A stretch of DNA of 23,073 bases, from contig JAHEKB010000006.1 in the NCBI GenBank assembly GCA_024638525.1, positions 1 to 23,073 of the forward strand. The letters run 5' to 3'. The notes under the pieces were generated by a model. That model saw only the letters and a list, made by a program, of their open reading frames with translations, was not told the origin of the DNA and did no database searches. The position numbers and the translations under genes are program-made. Of the stretch, positions 8,601-15,697 are shown in pieces; the first letter of the stretch is position 1, and the number at the start of each line of letters is the position of its first letter. Source of the DNA: Bacteroidota bacterium (GTDB taxonomy: Bacteria; Bacteroidota; Bacteroidia; NS11-12g; UBA9320).

Positions 8601-8646
8601 ATGAGAATAGCAAGCAAGCCACAAGGAGGTAAATTTGTCTATACAT
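5623..8646 (-). CDS. Multidomain T9SS-exported surface protein (MAM-like, five Ig-like repeats, PKD, sorting domain)
   Basis: A 1007-residue secreted protein. The start at 8646 gives MYRQIYLLVACLLFSLSQAQ, a clean signal peptide; a longer reading from 8670 only adds eight residues before it. Residues ~25-212 resemble a MAM/jelly-roll adhesion domain (YPYVEDFEDF; GLLSPSFDFSG). Residues ~218-330 look like a CARDB-type domain and ~340-480 a further beta domain. Residues ~488-838 hold five Ig-like repeats with a cysteine pair each. Residues ~842-912 are a PKD domain (WYFGDGDSSNEVNPNHVY), and ~927-1007 are a type A T9SS sorting domain (NFYPNPSSDNVNL ... GLSPGAYYLNI ... KLIIE). It is most likely cleaved and attached at the cell surface after T9SS export, as an adhesin or structural protein. 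No catalytic motif was seen. Confidence 0.92.
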   Translation of the reverse strand: MYRQIYLLVACLLFSLSQAQITAYPYVEDFEDFTLVQTVGSCVTPGGMNANGWTQITTDDGDWRSDTAGTTSVSTGPGSTSTTSGVGIGTDVNPGTIGGHYLYTEASGCGNTEVGLLSPSFDFSGQDSFFRLKIHVHMFGDGIGSFHIDVFDDNQWYNDQYVQIGQIDSNWNQIILNMAQFNSDSVHLRIRGITGSNFRSDICIDNAQIETYDPPRYDAVLQEATHSNTDYPISPLSQVDSVWVSALVKNEGINQITGVKVNVSEGSYNSDISLGSIASFDTASGRVITAYSPSTVGLKNFQCIAEINESDSFAINDTAWTSLIVSDSVLARENSSSIAGVGFNGATGFLGQMFELNAEDTLSSISFFAGGASGDSAKVYLYEFDTLPGALVATSQSIVLSGTAQWYSIRLNCEKVLDAGKYFAVVEQKGTNNIGLSMEASGFRPNTVFYRGAGATTWTPIEVAGFEVCYLLRMNFGIVRTPDVMVNMASDTICQKNSLLVNASGASTFEWSPASAFGNYKSAVTFASLDSSQWITLIGSNQCGFKDSASRFITVKPGPHFEVSEDTTVCLRDSITLKVSTLNSYQWSGGPSNQDYQVQLFSDSSFAVRIDSSNGCYRTAQIDIEVSEVNVMVEGDTSVCEGEVVEFIASGAMSYQWRTGPSDSVYQLIAEESGYYVVSGFNALNCEDRDSVQLMVMDAPDLNLPEDTGACFTDSLYLIASGADSLYWEGQGSDSVLALRVIKIADYIAVAKNVNGCEQRDTVHVDVYIPPLAEVSEDTVICEGGIANLKASGGDIYQWSTQESQASINVSPSSDQTYYVEVISLNGCSDEDSVKVSVNPLPIASFDTAKWVDSIQLSNTSLYANMYKWYFGDGDSSNEVNPNHVYAEDGVYTIRLIAENDCGSREISLNVTIEIPIGQVEDLLLNTLNFYPNPSSDNVNLRMSNSLEGLVHLHLTDLYGKEVRSYKVDKTIRDWSYVVSVEGLSPGAYYLNIAIQHSSTMVKLIIE
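6133..7185 (-). repeat. Five tandem Ig-like repeats of about 71 residues within the surface protein
   Basis: The repeat units begin with a Cys in a (D/E)DT-x-x-C context at residues 494, 570, 640, 711 and 782. Each unit has a second Cys at 543, 616, 686, 757 or 828. Spacing between units is 76, 70, 71 and 71 residues; the Cys-Cys distance within a unit is 49 in the first and exactly 46 in the other four. Each unit also contains an aromatic motif such as SYQWSGGPS, SYQWRTGPS, SLYWEGQGS or IYQWSTQES. The paired cysteines probably form one disulfide per domain. Confidence 0.85.
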
Positions 8647-8734
8647 AAGAACAAGGTTTGGCCTTCCCAATGTACAAAAAAATCCTAGAGCCTGAAACTA
8701 TAGATAATTATGTATTGACTAGCAGCGAGTTGCG

Positions 8735-9169
8735 CTACTCTTCTTCTTGATCTGCCTCTTCTTCAGGTTCGAGCAGTTGATCAAAATTCAATTGTTCTTT
8801 TAGAATTTGATACCAATTGACCAGTTTGATAATATCAGAATTGTAAACCTGATCCTCATCAAAATTCTCCAAAACATTCCTAAAAAAGTTCTTAATCTCT
8901 TCACCGCTATTTTTTTTACTGATCAATTCCAAGCCCTGGTTCACCTGATCGTGAAGATGTTTAAGCACAACGGCTAATTTTTCATCACCTTCATAGGTAT
9001 ACATAGAAATATCACTGAGAAAGGAAACTTTCTGATTGAGGTTTGTCGCAAAGCGTTTTGGGTCACCATCAAGGCTTTCAACTATTAATCCTGTGGTTCT
9101 CCTGCCTACCACTTTGTGGAGGCCCGGCTTACCAGAAACGGATACAATATCATTCAAATACAAAGACAC
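8735..9169 (-). CDS. DUF5606 domain protein
   Basis: About 144 residues, recognised from the N-terminal block LNDIVSVSGKPGLHKVVGRR followed by TGLIVESLDGDPKRFATN and KVSFLSDISMYT. This is the Bacteroidota DUF5606 pattern, whose function is unknown. The C-terminus is strongly acidic (LLEPEEEADQEEE), and the middle is predicted helical. No signal peptide or membrane segment is present, so it is presumably cytoplasmic. There is no ATG near the expected start: the frame opens at TTG 9202, then GTG 9169, then TTG 9163 (giving YLNDIVSVSG). The family normally begins two to five residues before the DI of 'DIxSxSGKPG', so I chose GTG 9169. An 88-nt gap separates it from the T9SS protein downstream and 190 nt separates it from kdsA. 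Confidence 0.85.
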   Translation of the reverse strand: MSLYLNDIVSVSGKPGLHKVVGRRTTGLIVESLDGDPKRFATNLNQKVSFLSDISMYTYEGDEKLAVVLKHLHDQVNQGLELISKKNSGEEIKNFFRNVLENFDEDQVYNSDIIKLVNWYQILKEQLNFDQLLEPEEEADQEEE

Positions 9170-9324
9170 GCTGCGAAAATATTCCCTTTTTTGACATAGC
9201 AATCACCCCATCAATTTTCGTTCGTCAACTAAAATGAACCGTTGGTGACATTTTAATAAAACATTTAGAGCCCTAGGCCGTTAGTCAGTAGGGTAAATTT
9301 GATTTAATTGGTTAGTTAGTTGGT

Positions 9325-9353
9325 AAAAGCGGTCGGATCTTCTGGCCGCTTTT
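9325..9353 (-). terminator. Rho-independent-type terminator after kdsA (bidirectional shape)
   Basis: A 10-bp stem (one G-U pair) pairs 9325-9334 (AAAAGCGGTC) with 9344-9353 (GGCCGCTTTT) around a 9-nt loop. It begins 6 nt past the kdsA stop codon. Each strand ends the stem with four T, so it could work in both directions. Confidence 0.65.
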
Positions 9354-9359
9354 CATTTA

Positions 9360-10172
9360 TTAAAGCGCTTGTTTTAAGCGCTTTAGTTTTTTGAGCAAGG
9401 GTGTCATTTGATCCAGTGAAATCATATTAGCACCATCGCTTAAGGCTTCTTTTGGATTGGGATGTGTCTCCATAAATAAACCATTTGCTCCTGCGGCTAC
9501 AGTTGCTTTAGACAATACCTCTATCATCTCTGGCATACCTCCTGTAACTCCGCTGCCGTCATTTGGTTGCTGCAGAGCATGGGTACAATCCATAACTACA
9601 GGGTAACCAAAGGCTTTCATCCACGCAATATTTCTGACATCGACAATCATATCCGTATATCCGAACATATTGCCTCTTTCTGTTAATATTATCTTGTCAT
9701 TTCCTGTAGCTTTGACCTTATCAGCGGCATACCCCATTGCTTGCGCTCCCGCGAATTGACCCTTTTTTATATTTACAATTTTACCAGACTTGCCAGCAGC
9801 AGTCAACAAATTGGTTTGTCTAAATAGAAATGCAGGAATCTGAAGAACGTCAACAACTTCAGCAACAGCATTCACTTCTGAACTTTCGTGAACATCAGTG
9901 AGGACTGGAATGTCAAATTCGCGTCGAACTTTCTCCAGTATTTTCAATGCCTTATCGTCGCCAAGCCCAGTAAAAGAGTCCAGTTTTGTTCTGTTCGCCT
10001 TTCGATAAGAGGCCTTGAAAACGTAAGGTATATCTAGCTCTTTCGTCTTTTTACACATATCCTCTGCGACACGCATGCAAAGTTCTTCACTTTCAACAAC
10101 ACAAGGACCGGCAAAAAGAAAGAGGTCAGACAAGTTAAATATGGACTTAAGTGTTGTTGAAATATTAGACAT
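9360..10172 (-). CDS. kdsA: 3-deoxy-8-phosphooctulonate synthase (KDO-8-P synthase)
   Basis: A 270-residue cytoplasmic enzyme that condenses phosphoenolpyruvate with arabinose 5-phosphate to make KDO 8-phosphate for the lipopolysaccharide inner core. Recognisable motifs are AGPCVVESEE at 21-30, KASYRKANRT at 53-62, TDVHE at 92-96, QIPAFLFRQT at 111-120, VNIKKGQF at 133-140, TERG at 164-167, DCTHALQQ at 195-202 and METHPNP at 234-240. The four residues matching the metal ligands of the metal-dependent class are present: Cys24, His198, Glu235 and Asp246. The Cys in GPC, where the E. coli type has Asn, points to a metal-dependent enzyme. The gene stands alone, is followed by a hairpin terminator, and is divergent from the short T9SS protein gene. 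Confidence 0.97.
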   Translation of the reverse strand: MSNISTTLKSIFNLSDLFLFAGPCVVESEELCMRVAEDMCKKTKELDIPYVFKASYRKANRTKLDSFTGLGDDKALKILEKVRREFDIPVLTDVHESSEVNAVAEVVDVLQIPAFLFRQTNLLTAAGKSGKIVNIKKGQFAGAQAMGYAADKVKATGNDKIILTERGNMFGYTDMIVDVRNIAWMKAFGYPVVMDCTHALQQPNDGSGVTGGMPEMIEVLSKATVAAGANGLFMETHPNPKEALSDGANMISLDQMTPLLKKLKRLKQAL

Positions 10173-10208
10173 TCGTGTGCTTTAAGCTTGCGAAATTAAG
10201 CTATAGGA

Positions 10209-10805
10209 ATGATGAAATCCGTATATCACATACTATTGATTATTCTGTCCCTCAATACCATAGATGCTATGGCGCAGGGGGAGCATCCCTATATTAAAAA
10301 TCTCAAAGCGAGCATGACTGGATCACAAGTTTATGTGAGCTGGACCACCAAAGCCGGCTTCAGTTGCCAGGACATTGAAGTTCAATTGGCTACTTTATCC
10401 AATCCATTTACCACTAAGGCAATCTATTATGGAATTTGTGGTGATACCGCTGAAAGGGATTACAACATCCTTTTGGATAGTCCCTTTGTCAATCAGGTGA
10501 ATATCCTTAGGCTTGACTTGGGATCTTTTGGTTACTCAGACCAAATTGAATTTTTTGCCCTTAACATCGATGGTGCTGAGGTCTTTCCCAACCCCATAAA
10601 CGAAAATAGTCTCCTGAGAATTGAAAACACAAATCGCGAAATGCTGAGCTTGGAAATATGGAATTATTTGGGTGAAATTGTGGTTCAAGAGAATGTGGAC
10701 CAAGGCGAAATTGAACTCTGGTCTTTTGGCCTGACAAATGGCTGGTACTATTATTGGATTTATCGAGAAGACAAATTAATAGGACGCGGTAAATTCATCA
10801 AATAA
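10209..10805 (+). CDS. Short T9SS type A sorting-domain protein
   Basis: A 198-residue exported protein. A signal peptide covers about residues 1-22, with probable cleavage after AMA before QGEHPY. A ~95-residue middle part (NLKASMTGSQVYVSWTTKAG and onward) has the feel of a fibronectin type III-like beta domain with two cysteines (53 and 77). A C-terminal T9SS sorting domain covers about 121-198 (AEVFPNPINENSLLRIEN ... IWNYLGEIV ... GLTNGWYYYWI ... GRGKFIK). The sorting domain makes up almost half of the mature chain, which is unusually small for T9SS cargo. Two adjacent ATGs (10209 and 10212) are possible starts. Its 3' end overlaps the convergent hydrolase gene by 8 nt. The specific function is unknown. 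Confidence 0.85.
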   Translation: MMKSVYHILLIILSLNTIDAMAQGEHPYIKNLKASMTGSQVYVSWTTKAGFSCQDIEVQLATLSNPFTTKAIYYGICGDTAERDYNILLDSPFVNQVNILRLDLGSFGYSDQIEFFALNIDGAEVFPNPINENSLLRIENTNREMLSLEIWNYLGEIVVQENVDQGEIELWSFGLTNGWYYYWIYREDKLIGRGKFIK

Positions 10806-11562
10806 ATGCTACAATCTGATTGAATAGTTCATCGATTACCTCATTGCGTTGCCAAAACATCTTTGAACCGTGATCTCCTGTGGATTTAGGCAGTACAAAG
10901 TTCAAATAGGGTTTTTGAATGACAGAGACCAATTGCATAGCTGTGTTCTCTTCAGCTTTTGCACAAGTAACAAAAACCGGCTTTGAGTAATTTGTGACAG
11001 CTCTTAACAATCTATCTGCTGTCCCAAAATAGACCCCTGGACTGATTGCTACTACTTTTACTACCATTGGGTGATCCCTTCCAACCATGAGGCTGAGGGT
11101 TGCTGAATAAGAGCTCCCCCACAGAACTACTTTCTTAACCCCTCTTGCTTTCAAGTAATCCAACGATGCCAGAATATCTTGCCTGCTGTCTTCATAATTT
11201 GTAGCCAAACCAGCATCCTCTGCTCTTTGATGCGTTTCATTGATTATTCCATTTACCTCAGCACCGCTGCGAAGATCCACAGCCAAACAACTGAAGCCCG
11301 CTTGGACAAGTCTCGGCGCAATCTGTACGTAGGATCCGCGGCTAAAACCCGCCTGATGACAGAGCAGTATTACTTTGTCCTTACTCTTGCCATAATAAAA
11401 ATCTGCGCTAATTTCAAGACCATCTTTTGATTTAAACTGAACCTTCTCTACACCTTCTTCAATATCTAGTCCTCCGTCTCCATTTGCGTTGTCGTTTTCA
11501 CTCGAGCTTTGGCATGATGGAAAAACAAGAGCCAGAAAGAGGATGTAAAAAAGCAATCTCAT
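10798..11562 (-). CDS. Alpha/beta-hydrolase lipoprotein (dienelactone hydrolase/esterase-like)
   Basis: A 254-residue protein with a lipoprotein signal (MRLLFYILFLALVFPSC) followed by a polar, Ser/Asn/Gly-rich linker, then an alpha/beta-hydrolase fold. The oxyanion/early strand region is VILLCHQAGFSRGSY. The nucleophile elbow is GSSYS (Ser151 in this numbering), and the likely catalytic His is in STGDHGSK near residue 231. The acid residue is not certain. It is likely an envelope-anchored esterase or peptidase of unknown substrate. Two in-frame ATGs exist (11568 and 11562). I prefer 11562, because the promoter's -7 element ends at 11570 and predicts transcription starting at about 11566, inside the first ATG. 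It is divergent from fabI. Confidence 0.88.
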   Translation of the reverse strand: MRLLFYILFLALVFPSCQSSSENDNANGDGGLDIEEGVEKVQFKSKDGLEISADFYYGKSKDKVILLCHQAGFSRGSYVQIAPRLVQAGFSCLAVDLRSGAEVNGIINETHQRAEDAGLATNYEDSRQDILASLDYLKARGVKKVVLWGSSYSATLSLMVGRDHPMVVKVVAISPGVYFGTADRLLRAVTNYSKPVFVTCAKAEENTAMQLVSVIQKPYLNFVLPKSTGDHGSKMFWQRNEVIDELFNQIVAFI

Positions 11563-11569
11563 GAGCATT

Positions 11570-11600
11570 CAAAAATGTTTTATTTTTCTAACATTGCAAA
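11570..11600 (-). promoter_or_regulatory. Bacteroidota-type promoter for the alpha/beta-hydrolase lipoprotein
   Basis: The minus strand reads TTTG (11600-11597), a 19-nt spacer, then CATTTTTG (11577-11570). This is a -33/-7 pair with one mismatch to TAnnTTTG. The expected start of transcription is about 11566, just before the second ATG of the gene, giving a leader of only a few nucleotides. Confidence 0.5.
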
Positions 11601-11613
11601 GAACTAAACGCAT

Positions 11614-12414
11614 ATGAGCAATAATTTACTAAAAGGGAAAAAAGGGATCATTACAGGAGCCCTTGACAATAAGTCCATAGCTTGGAAGGTAGCAGAGAAA
11701 TGCGTTGAGCAAGGAGCCGAGATCATCTTGTCAAATGCACCAATAGCTTTGAGAATGGGAACAATCAATGAATTGGCTGAAAAGACCAATGCCAAAATCA
11801 TTGCCTGCGATGTAACCAACAATGAAGATGTAACTGGCTTAATAGATTCCGCAAAAGAAGAATTTGGCGGAAAATTCGATTTTATGCTTCACTCTATCGG
11901 AATGAGTTTGAACGTCAGGAAGGGAAGAGATTATACAGACCTCAACTACGATTGGACACATAAAACCTTTGACATATCGGCATTGTCCTTTCATAAAATG
12001 CTTCAAGCTTGTTATAAGGCCGATGCACTAAACGAATGGGGATCGGTGCTTGGATTGACGTATATCGCTGCACAAAGAGTATTTCCTGACTACAACGAAA
12101 TGGCTGAGTCCAAGGCTTTATTAGAAAGCATTGCTAGAAGCTTTGGCTTCCACTATGGCAAATACCGAAATGTCAGGGTAAATACCATTTCTCAATCTCC
12201 GACTCTCACAACAGCCGGAAGCGGTGTCAAAGGATTCGACGACTTTGTAAGTTATGCTCAAAAAATGTCTCCTTTGGGCAATGCCGATGCGGAGAGTTGC
12301 GCCAATTATTGCATCAGTCTCTTTTCTGATCTGAGCAAAATGGTGACTATGCAAAACCTCTTCCATGACGGAGGCTTCTCCTTTACCGGAGTAAGCAATG
12401 AAGTGCTCAGGTAG
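11614..12414 (+). CDS. fabI: Enoyl-[acyl-carrier-protein] reductase (NADH), FabI
   Basis: A 266-residue short-chain dehydrogenase-type reductase for the last step of each fatty-acid elongation cycle. The FabI-type nucleotide motif is GALDNKSIAW at residues 15-24. HSIG at 93-96 lies on the usual central strand. The FabI catalytic arrangement is Tyr150, Tyr160 and Lys167 (LTYIAAQRVFPDYNEMAESKA), matching the Y-x9-Y-x6-K spacing of E. coli FabI. RVNTISQSPTLTTA at 188-201 corresponds to the substrate-binding loop region. The start follows a 45-nt divergent gap shared with the hydrolase gene. The stop codon is immediately followed by the sulfotransferase ATG (TAG then ATG, no gap), so the two are very likely co-transcribed. 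Confidence 0.97.
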   Translation: MSNNLLKGKKGIITGALDNKSIAWKVAEKCVEQGAEIILSNAPIALRMGTINELAEKTNAKIIACDVTNNEDVTGLIDSAKEEFGGKFDFMLHSIGMSLNVRKGRDYTDLNYDWTHKTFDISALSFHKMLQACYKADALNEWGSVLGLTYIAAQRVFPDYNEMAESKALLESIARSFGFHYGKYRNVRVNTISQSPTLTTAGSGVKGFDDFVSYAQKMSPLGNADAESCANYCISLFSDLSKMVTMQNLFHDGGFSFTGVSNEVLR

Positions 12415-13161
12415 ATGCAAAACGTACTGATCATAGGATATCCAAAAAGTGGGACTACCTGGATCAGTCGACTGACAGGAGAGCTCTTGCAAGCTCCGGT
12501 ATATGGCTATTGGAATTCCAAGCACGCCGATCCAGCCGAAAACAAAACGGAAAGAATTAGTTCATACGGCTGTTTTAAAAGCCATATGAGCTATGAGGTC
12601 TATAAACAACAGTTGGGCATCTACAAGGCTATATACCTAATTAGAGACCCTCGGGACATAGTGGTCAGCGGTACATATTTCTTTAAAGATTCAAGCAAAA
12701 GAAAGATCATACTAAGAATACTAAGGCGTTTGTTGCCATTCTTGACTTTAAAGTCAAATATGAAAGCCAGAATGACTGAGGCAATATTGAATGGAGATCG
12801 GCGTTTAAATCCCGCAATGGGTATGCCTTGGAATCAGCACATTCGTCCGTATCTCCAAGATCCAGATATTTTGTGCATACAGTATGAGTACATCTTCCAT
12901 AATCCAATAGAAGCTTGTCAGAGAATATTGGAACACATCGGGCAAACCAGAAGTCAAGCTGATATTGAAACGGCTATTGAAGCCCAAAATATACAAAGCA
13001 TGAAAACGGATTATGAGCTAAGTGGAAACCAATTGGGAACCAAGCTTGTCAGAAAAGGAGGCACGGGTCATTGGAAATTGGAATTAGAGCAAAACCAGAT
13101 CGACCGCATTCAGGACAAATTGGGTAAGGAAATGCAGAAACTCGCTTATCCTATGGGCTGA
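12415..13161 (+). CDS. Sulfotransferase domain protein (PAPS-dependent)
   Basis: A 248-residue member of the Sulfotransfer_1 family, which moves a sulfonate group from PAPS to an acceptor. The 5'-phosphosulfate-binding loop YPKSGTTW is at residues 9-16. The 3'-phosphate-binding motif IRDPRDIVVSGTYFF is at 76-90. The C-terminal RKGGTGHWK at 213-221 matches the RKGxxGxWK motif of cytosolic-type sulfotransferases, so the PAPS site looks complete. No signal peptide is seen, so it is probably cytoplasmic. The acceptor is unknown. The abutting fabI makes a lipid or envelope acceptor an attractive guess, but it is not shown. Its 3' end overlaps the convergent gene by 11 nt. Confidence 0.93.
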   Translation: MQNVLIIGYPKSGTTWISRLTGELLQAPVYGYWNSKHADPAENKTERISSYGCFKSHMSYEVYKQQLGIYKAIYLIRDPRDIVVSGTYFFKDSSKRKIILRILRRLLPFLTLKSNMKARMTEAILNGDRRLNPAMGMPWNQHIRPYLQDPDILCIQYEYIFHNPIEACQRILEHIGQTRSQADIETAIEAQNIQSMKTDYELSGNQLGTKLVRKGGTGHWKLELEQNQIDRIQDKLGKEMQKLAYPMG

Positions 13162-15697
13162 AAATGACCTTTTTTACCAGCTTTTGCTCCGCCTGTACCA
13201 ATTCAATGAAATACAATCCTCTGGCAAACTGCCTATTGTCCAGACTGTAGAGACTCTGATCTGATGGAAGCTCCTCTTCAAATACCAAACGGCCGTTGCG
13301 ATCATATAAACGTATGCGTTTTAACCCTGGGACAGTAGAATTGAACTCCAAGTTAAGTGTTGAGCTGCTAGGGTTTGGAAACACATTTAGCTGTAAAGGC
13401 TCGTCTGGAATTTCTTCGTAGTAATTCACGGAGTCAATATCATCTATGACCCATAAACCTCCACTTACGCTTCCCGCCCATACTTTGTTGGGCTTAAATG
13501 GATCTACCATTAAGGTGCGCGTTCTACCACCTATATTTCTGGGACCGCGTTCTTCCCATTCTAGATCATTGCTGAATTCGGTCAAATGCCCTAGATAGAT
13601 TCCTCGTCCATGTGTGCCCACAACAAAGGTGCCATCAGATGGTCTGAGTCTGATCATATCCATTCGCGTATTGGGTATACTTCCCTGACATTTCTTCCAT
13701 GTGGTCTGATTCCCCTTGAGACTGTCTGTATAATACACGCCCATTTCTGTTGCTAGATAGCAAATTCGGCTATCCGTAGGATGAAATGCAGCCCAGCGAA
13801 TGGGTATGTTCGGTAAGTTTCCTTCTGCGCTTTGCCAATCCGGATCATTAGCCGTAGCGTTGAAGGTTTCAAAAACACTTTCAATATCGTAATTGGTGTA
13901 AACAAGGATTACATGATCTTCGTCTTCTGGATCGATCAATATACAATTGAGGTAGCCCCCATCAGGCAATTGACCATTTCTATCCATAAAGATGGGCGTA
14001 TAGTTTTCGTCAGTAATGTGAGCGTCTTCTACCCTTAGCGGAACTGGACTATTGTCTCTTCCGAAATACAGCAAATTGGGTTTTGATTTGCTGGTCGCTA
14101 TAGATATGACCGAACCAAAAACCCGTGTACATCTCTGCCAATTACTCGGCCCTGAACTGCGCGCATCTCTCAACCTCCAGATTCCTTGATTGCTGGCTTG
14201 ATACAAAATTGTGGGATCATTAACATCCAAAATCATGGGATTGATCCAAATCGTATTGCCATTATCCAGATTGGGATTAGTCAAGGTATCTCGCACTCCA
14301 TTATGGGTTCTGAAAAGCCTTCTAAACTGAGTGGTAGTATACCAATAGGTCGGATCATCGTGATCGATCTCGGCAAATCCCCCATCAGCCCAACTGACAC
14401 GCTCGAAATCTGCAATCCCCGGAGTCAATGATCTGTTTGAACCGTTGTCTTGTGTCCCTCCCATTACCAGCTGTTCTCCTGCATCGGGATGTATGGCAGA
14501 ACTGTAGAATTGTGTCACATTATAATTCTGATTGACTTCGTAAATTAAGGGGGTATCCGCCCTGAAATTATCGCATTTATAGATTCCCCCATCATTGGTA
14601 AAATAGACCGTATCCGAGTTTTGAAAGATTACATCGTGTTGGTCGACATGTACGTATTGGATACTGCTGTTCTTTCTCAAGTCACCTTCACCCAATTGCA
14701 GCCAGTTTTGACCACCATCTCTGCTCCTCCAAAGATTGAGACCACCTGCTACAACCACATCGGGGTCTGTTGGATCTACTTTGATAATTAGGTCATACCA
14801 CGCCTGAACCCTGGCCAAGGCTCGATTGCCTCCAGGAAGTCCCACAGTATACCAATTTAGACCTTGATCATCGGAGCGATAAACTGCGTCAATGCTATCT
14901 CTTCCTCCATTTCCAATGGCCTCAGGAATGGCATAGATGATGTTCGAATCGCTTGCCGCAGTTGCCATTTCTATGCGGTAGTAGGCACTGCGATTGAATC
15001 CATTCATGCGTTTTTCCCAACTACCTGCATCGCCTGATTTGGAGTAATATATTCCGTCTGAATTGGATACTCCCATGCTTACAAATAGATCACCGTTGGC
15101 GGCAATTTCTAAGTCAGACGCCCTGTTGACTAAACTGCCATTGTGTAATGCCAGCACTTGTTCCCAACTATTGCCAAAATCTAACGAACGCATCAGACCG
15201 GCCTCCCTAGTGCATACATATAAATGTCGCGTTTCTGGGTGAACCATCATGTCTTGACAATAGTAAAACGTGCTAGTATCTGTTGAGCTCAGTTGAAACC
15301 AAGACTCTCCGGCGTCAGTACTTTTCCAAACCCCGGCACCTCGAACAGCTTCTATATTGAAAAAACCTTCTCCAGTGCAGAAATACATAATGTTGGGCTG
15401 TTGAGGATCATACACCAATTGTGTAATAGCCAAACTGGCAAATTGATCATCTACAGCTTGCCAACTGTTTGGATAAAGCCGATTCTTGTCTTTTTTAGCT
15501 CCAATCACTCGATTCTTGAGCAGCTGATACTTTAGATGCGATGGAACATCCCCGGTCAAAGGACTCCTGAGTCTCTTCATTTCAAAATGAATGAATTCAG
15601 GTGCCTCTAATCCCGTCGTTTTCTTATTATGCTCTTGCTCATCACTGCATGATATCAGCAGAGAAGCCAGCAGCAGATATAGGATGTATTTTTTCAA
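13151..15697 (-). CDS. Asp-box/sortilin-like beta-propeller lipoprotein with T9SS sorting domain
   Basis: About 848 residues. I start it at TTG 15697, which gives LKKYILYLLLASLLISC-SDEQ, a lipoprotein signal with lipobox LISC (Cys17). A longer frame from 15769 would run through folB and lacks a signal at its start. The body contains many Asp-box (BNR) motifs of the S-x-D-x-G-x-x-W type: KSTDAGESW, RSLDFGNSW, RSDDQGLNW and RSRDGGQNW. These mark one or two beta-propellers like those of sortilin/VPS10 and sialidase-type proteins. The end (LNVFPNPSSSTLNLEFNS ... RLYDRNGRLVFEEEL ... ARGLYFIEL ... VKKVIFSP) is a type A T9SS sorting domain. The start codon overlaps the folB stop by two bases (TTGA), suggesting translational coupling. 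Having both a lipobox and a T9SS tail is unusual. Confidence 0.88.
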   Translation of the reverse strand: MKKYILYLLLASLLISCSDEQEHNKKTTGLEAPEFIHFEMKRLRSPLTGDVPSHLKYQLLKNRVIGAKKDKNRLYPNSWQAVDDQFASLAITQLVYDPQQPNIMYFCTGEGFFNIEAVRGAGVWKSTDAGESWFQLSSTDTSTFYYCQDMMVHPETRHLYVCTREAGLMRSLDFGNSWEQVLALHNGSLVNRASDLEIAANGDLFVSMGVSNSDGIYYSKSGDAGSWEKRMNGFNRSAYYRIEMATAASDSNIIYAIPEAIGNGGRDSIDAVYRSDDQGLNWYTVGLPGGNRALARVQAWYDLIIKVDPTDPDVVVAGGLNLWRSRDGGQNWLQLGEGDLRKNSSIQYVHVDQHDVIFQNSDTVYFTNDGGIYKCDNFRADTPLIYEVNQNYNVTQFYSSAIHPDAGEQLVMGGTQDNGSNRSLTPGIADFERVSWADGGFAEIDHDDPTYWYTTTQFRRLFRTHNGVRDTLTNPNLDNGNTIWINPMILDVNDPTILYQASNQGIWRLRDARSSGPSNWQRCTRVFGSVISIATSKSKPNLLYFGRDNSPVPLRVEDAHITDENYTPIFMDRNGQLPDGGYLNCILIDPEDEDHVILVYTNYDIESVFETFNATANDPDWQSAEGNLPNIPIRWAAFHPTDSRICYLATEMGVYYTDSLKGNQTTWKKCQGSIPNTRMDMIRLRPSDGTFVVGTHGRGIYLGHLTEFSNDLEWEERGPRNIGGRTRTLMVDPFKPNKVWAGSVSGGLWVIDDIDSVNYYEEIPDEPLQLNVFPNPSSSTLNLEFNSTVPGLKRIRLYDRNGRLVFEEELPSDQSLYSLDNRQFARGLYFIELVQAEQKLVKKVIFSP

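Noticed and set aside
8650..8665. Short inverted repeat AAGG...CCTT just upstream of the large surface protein
   Set aside because: The stem is only 4 bp and has no other regulatory sign.
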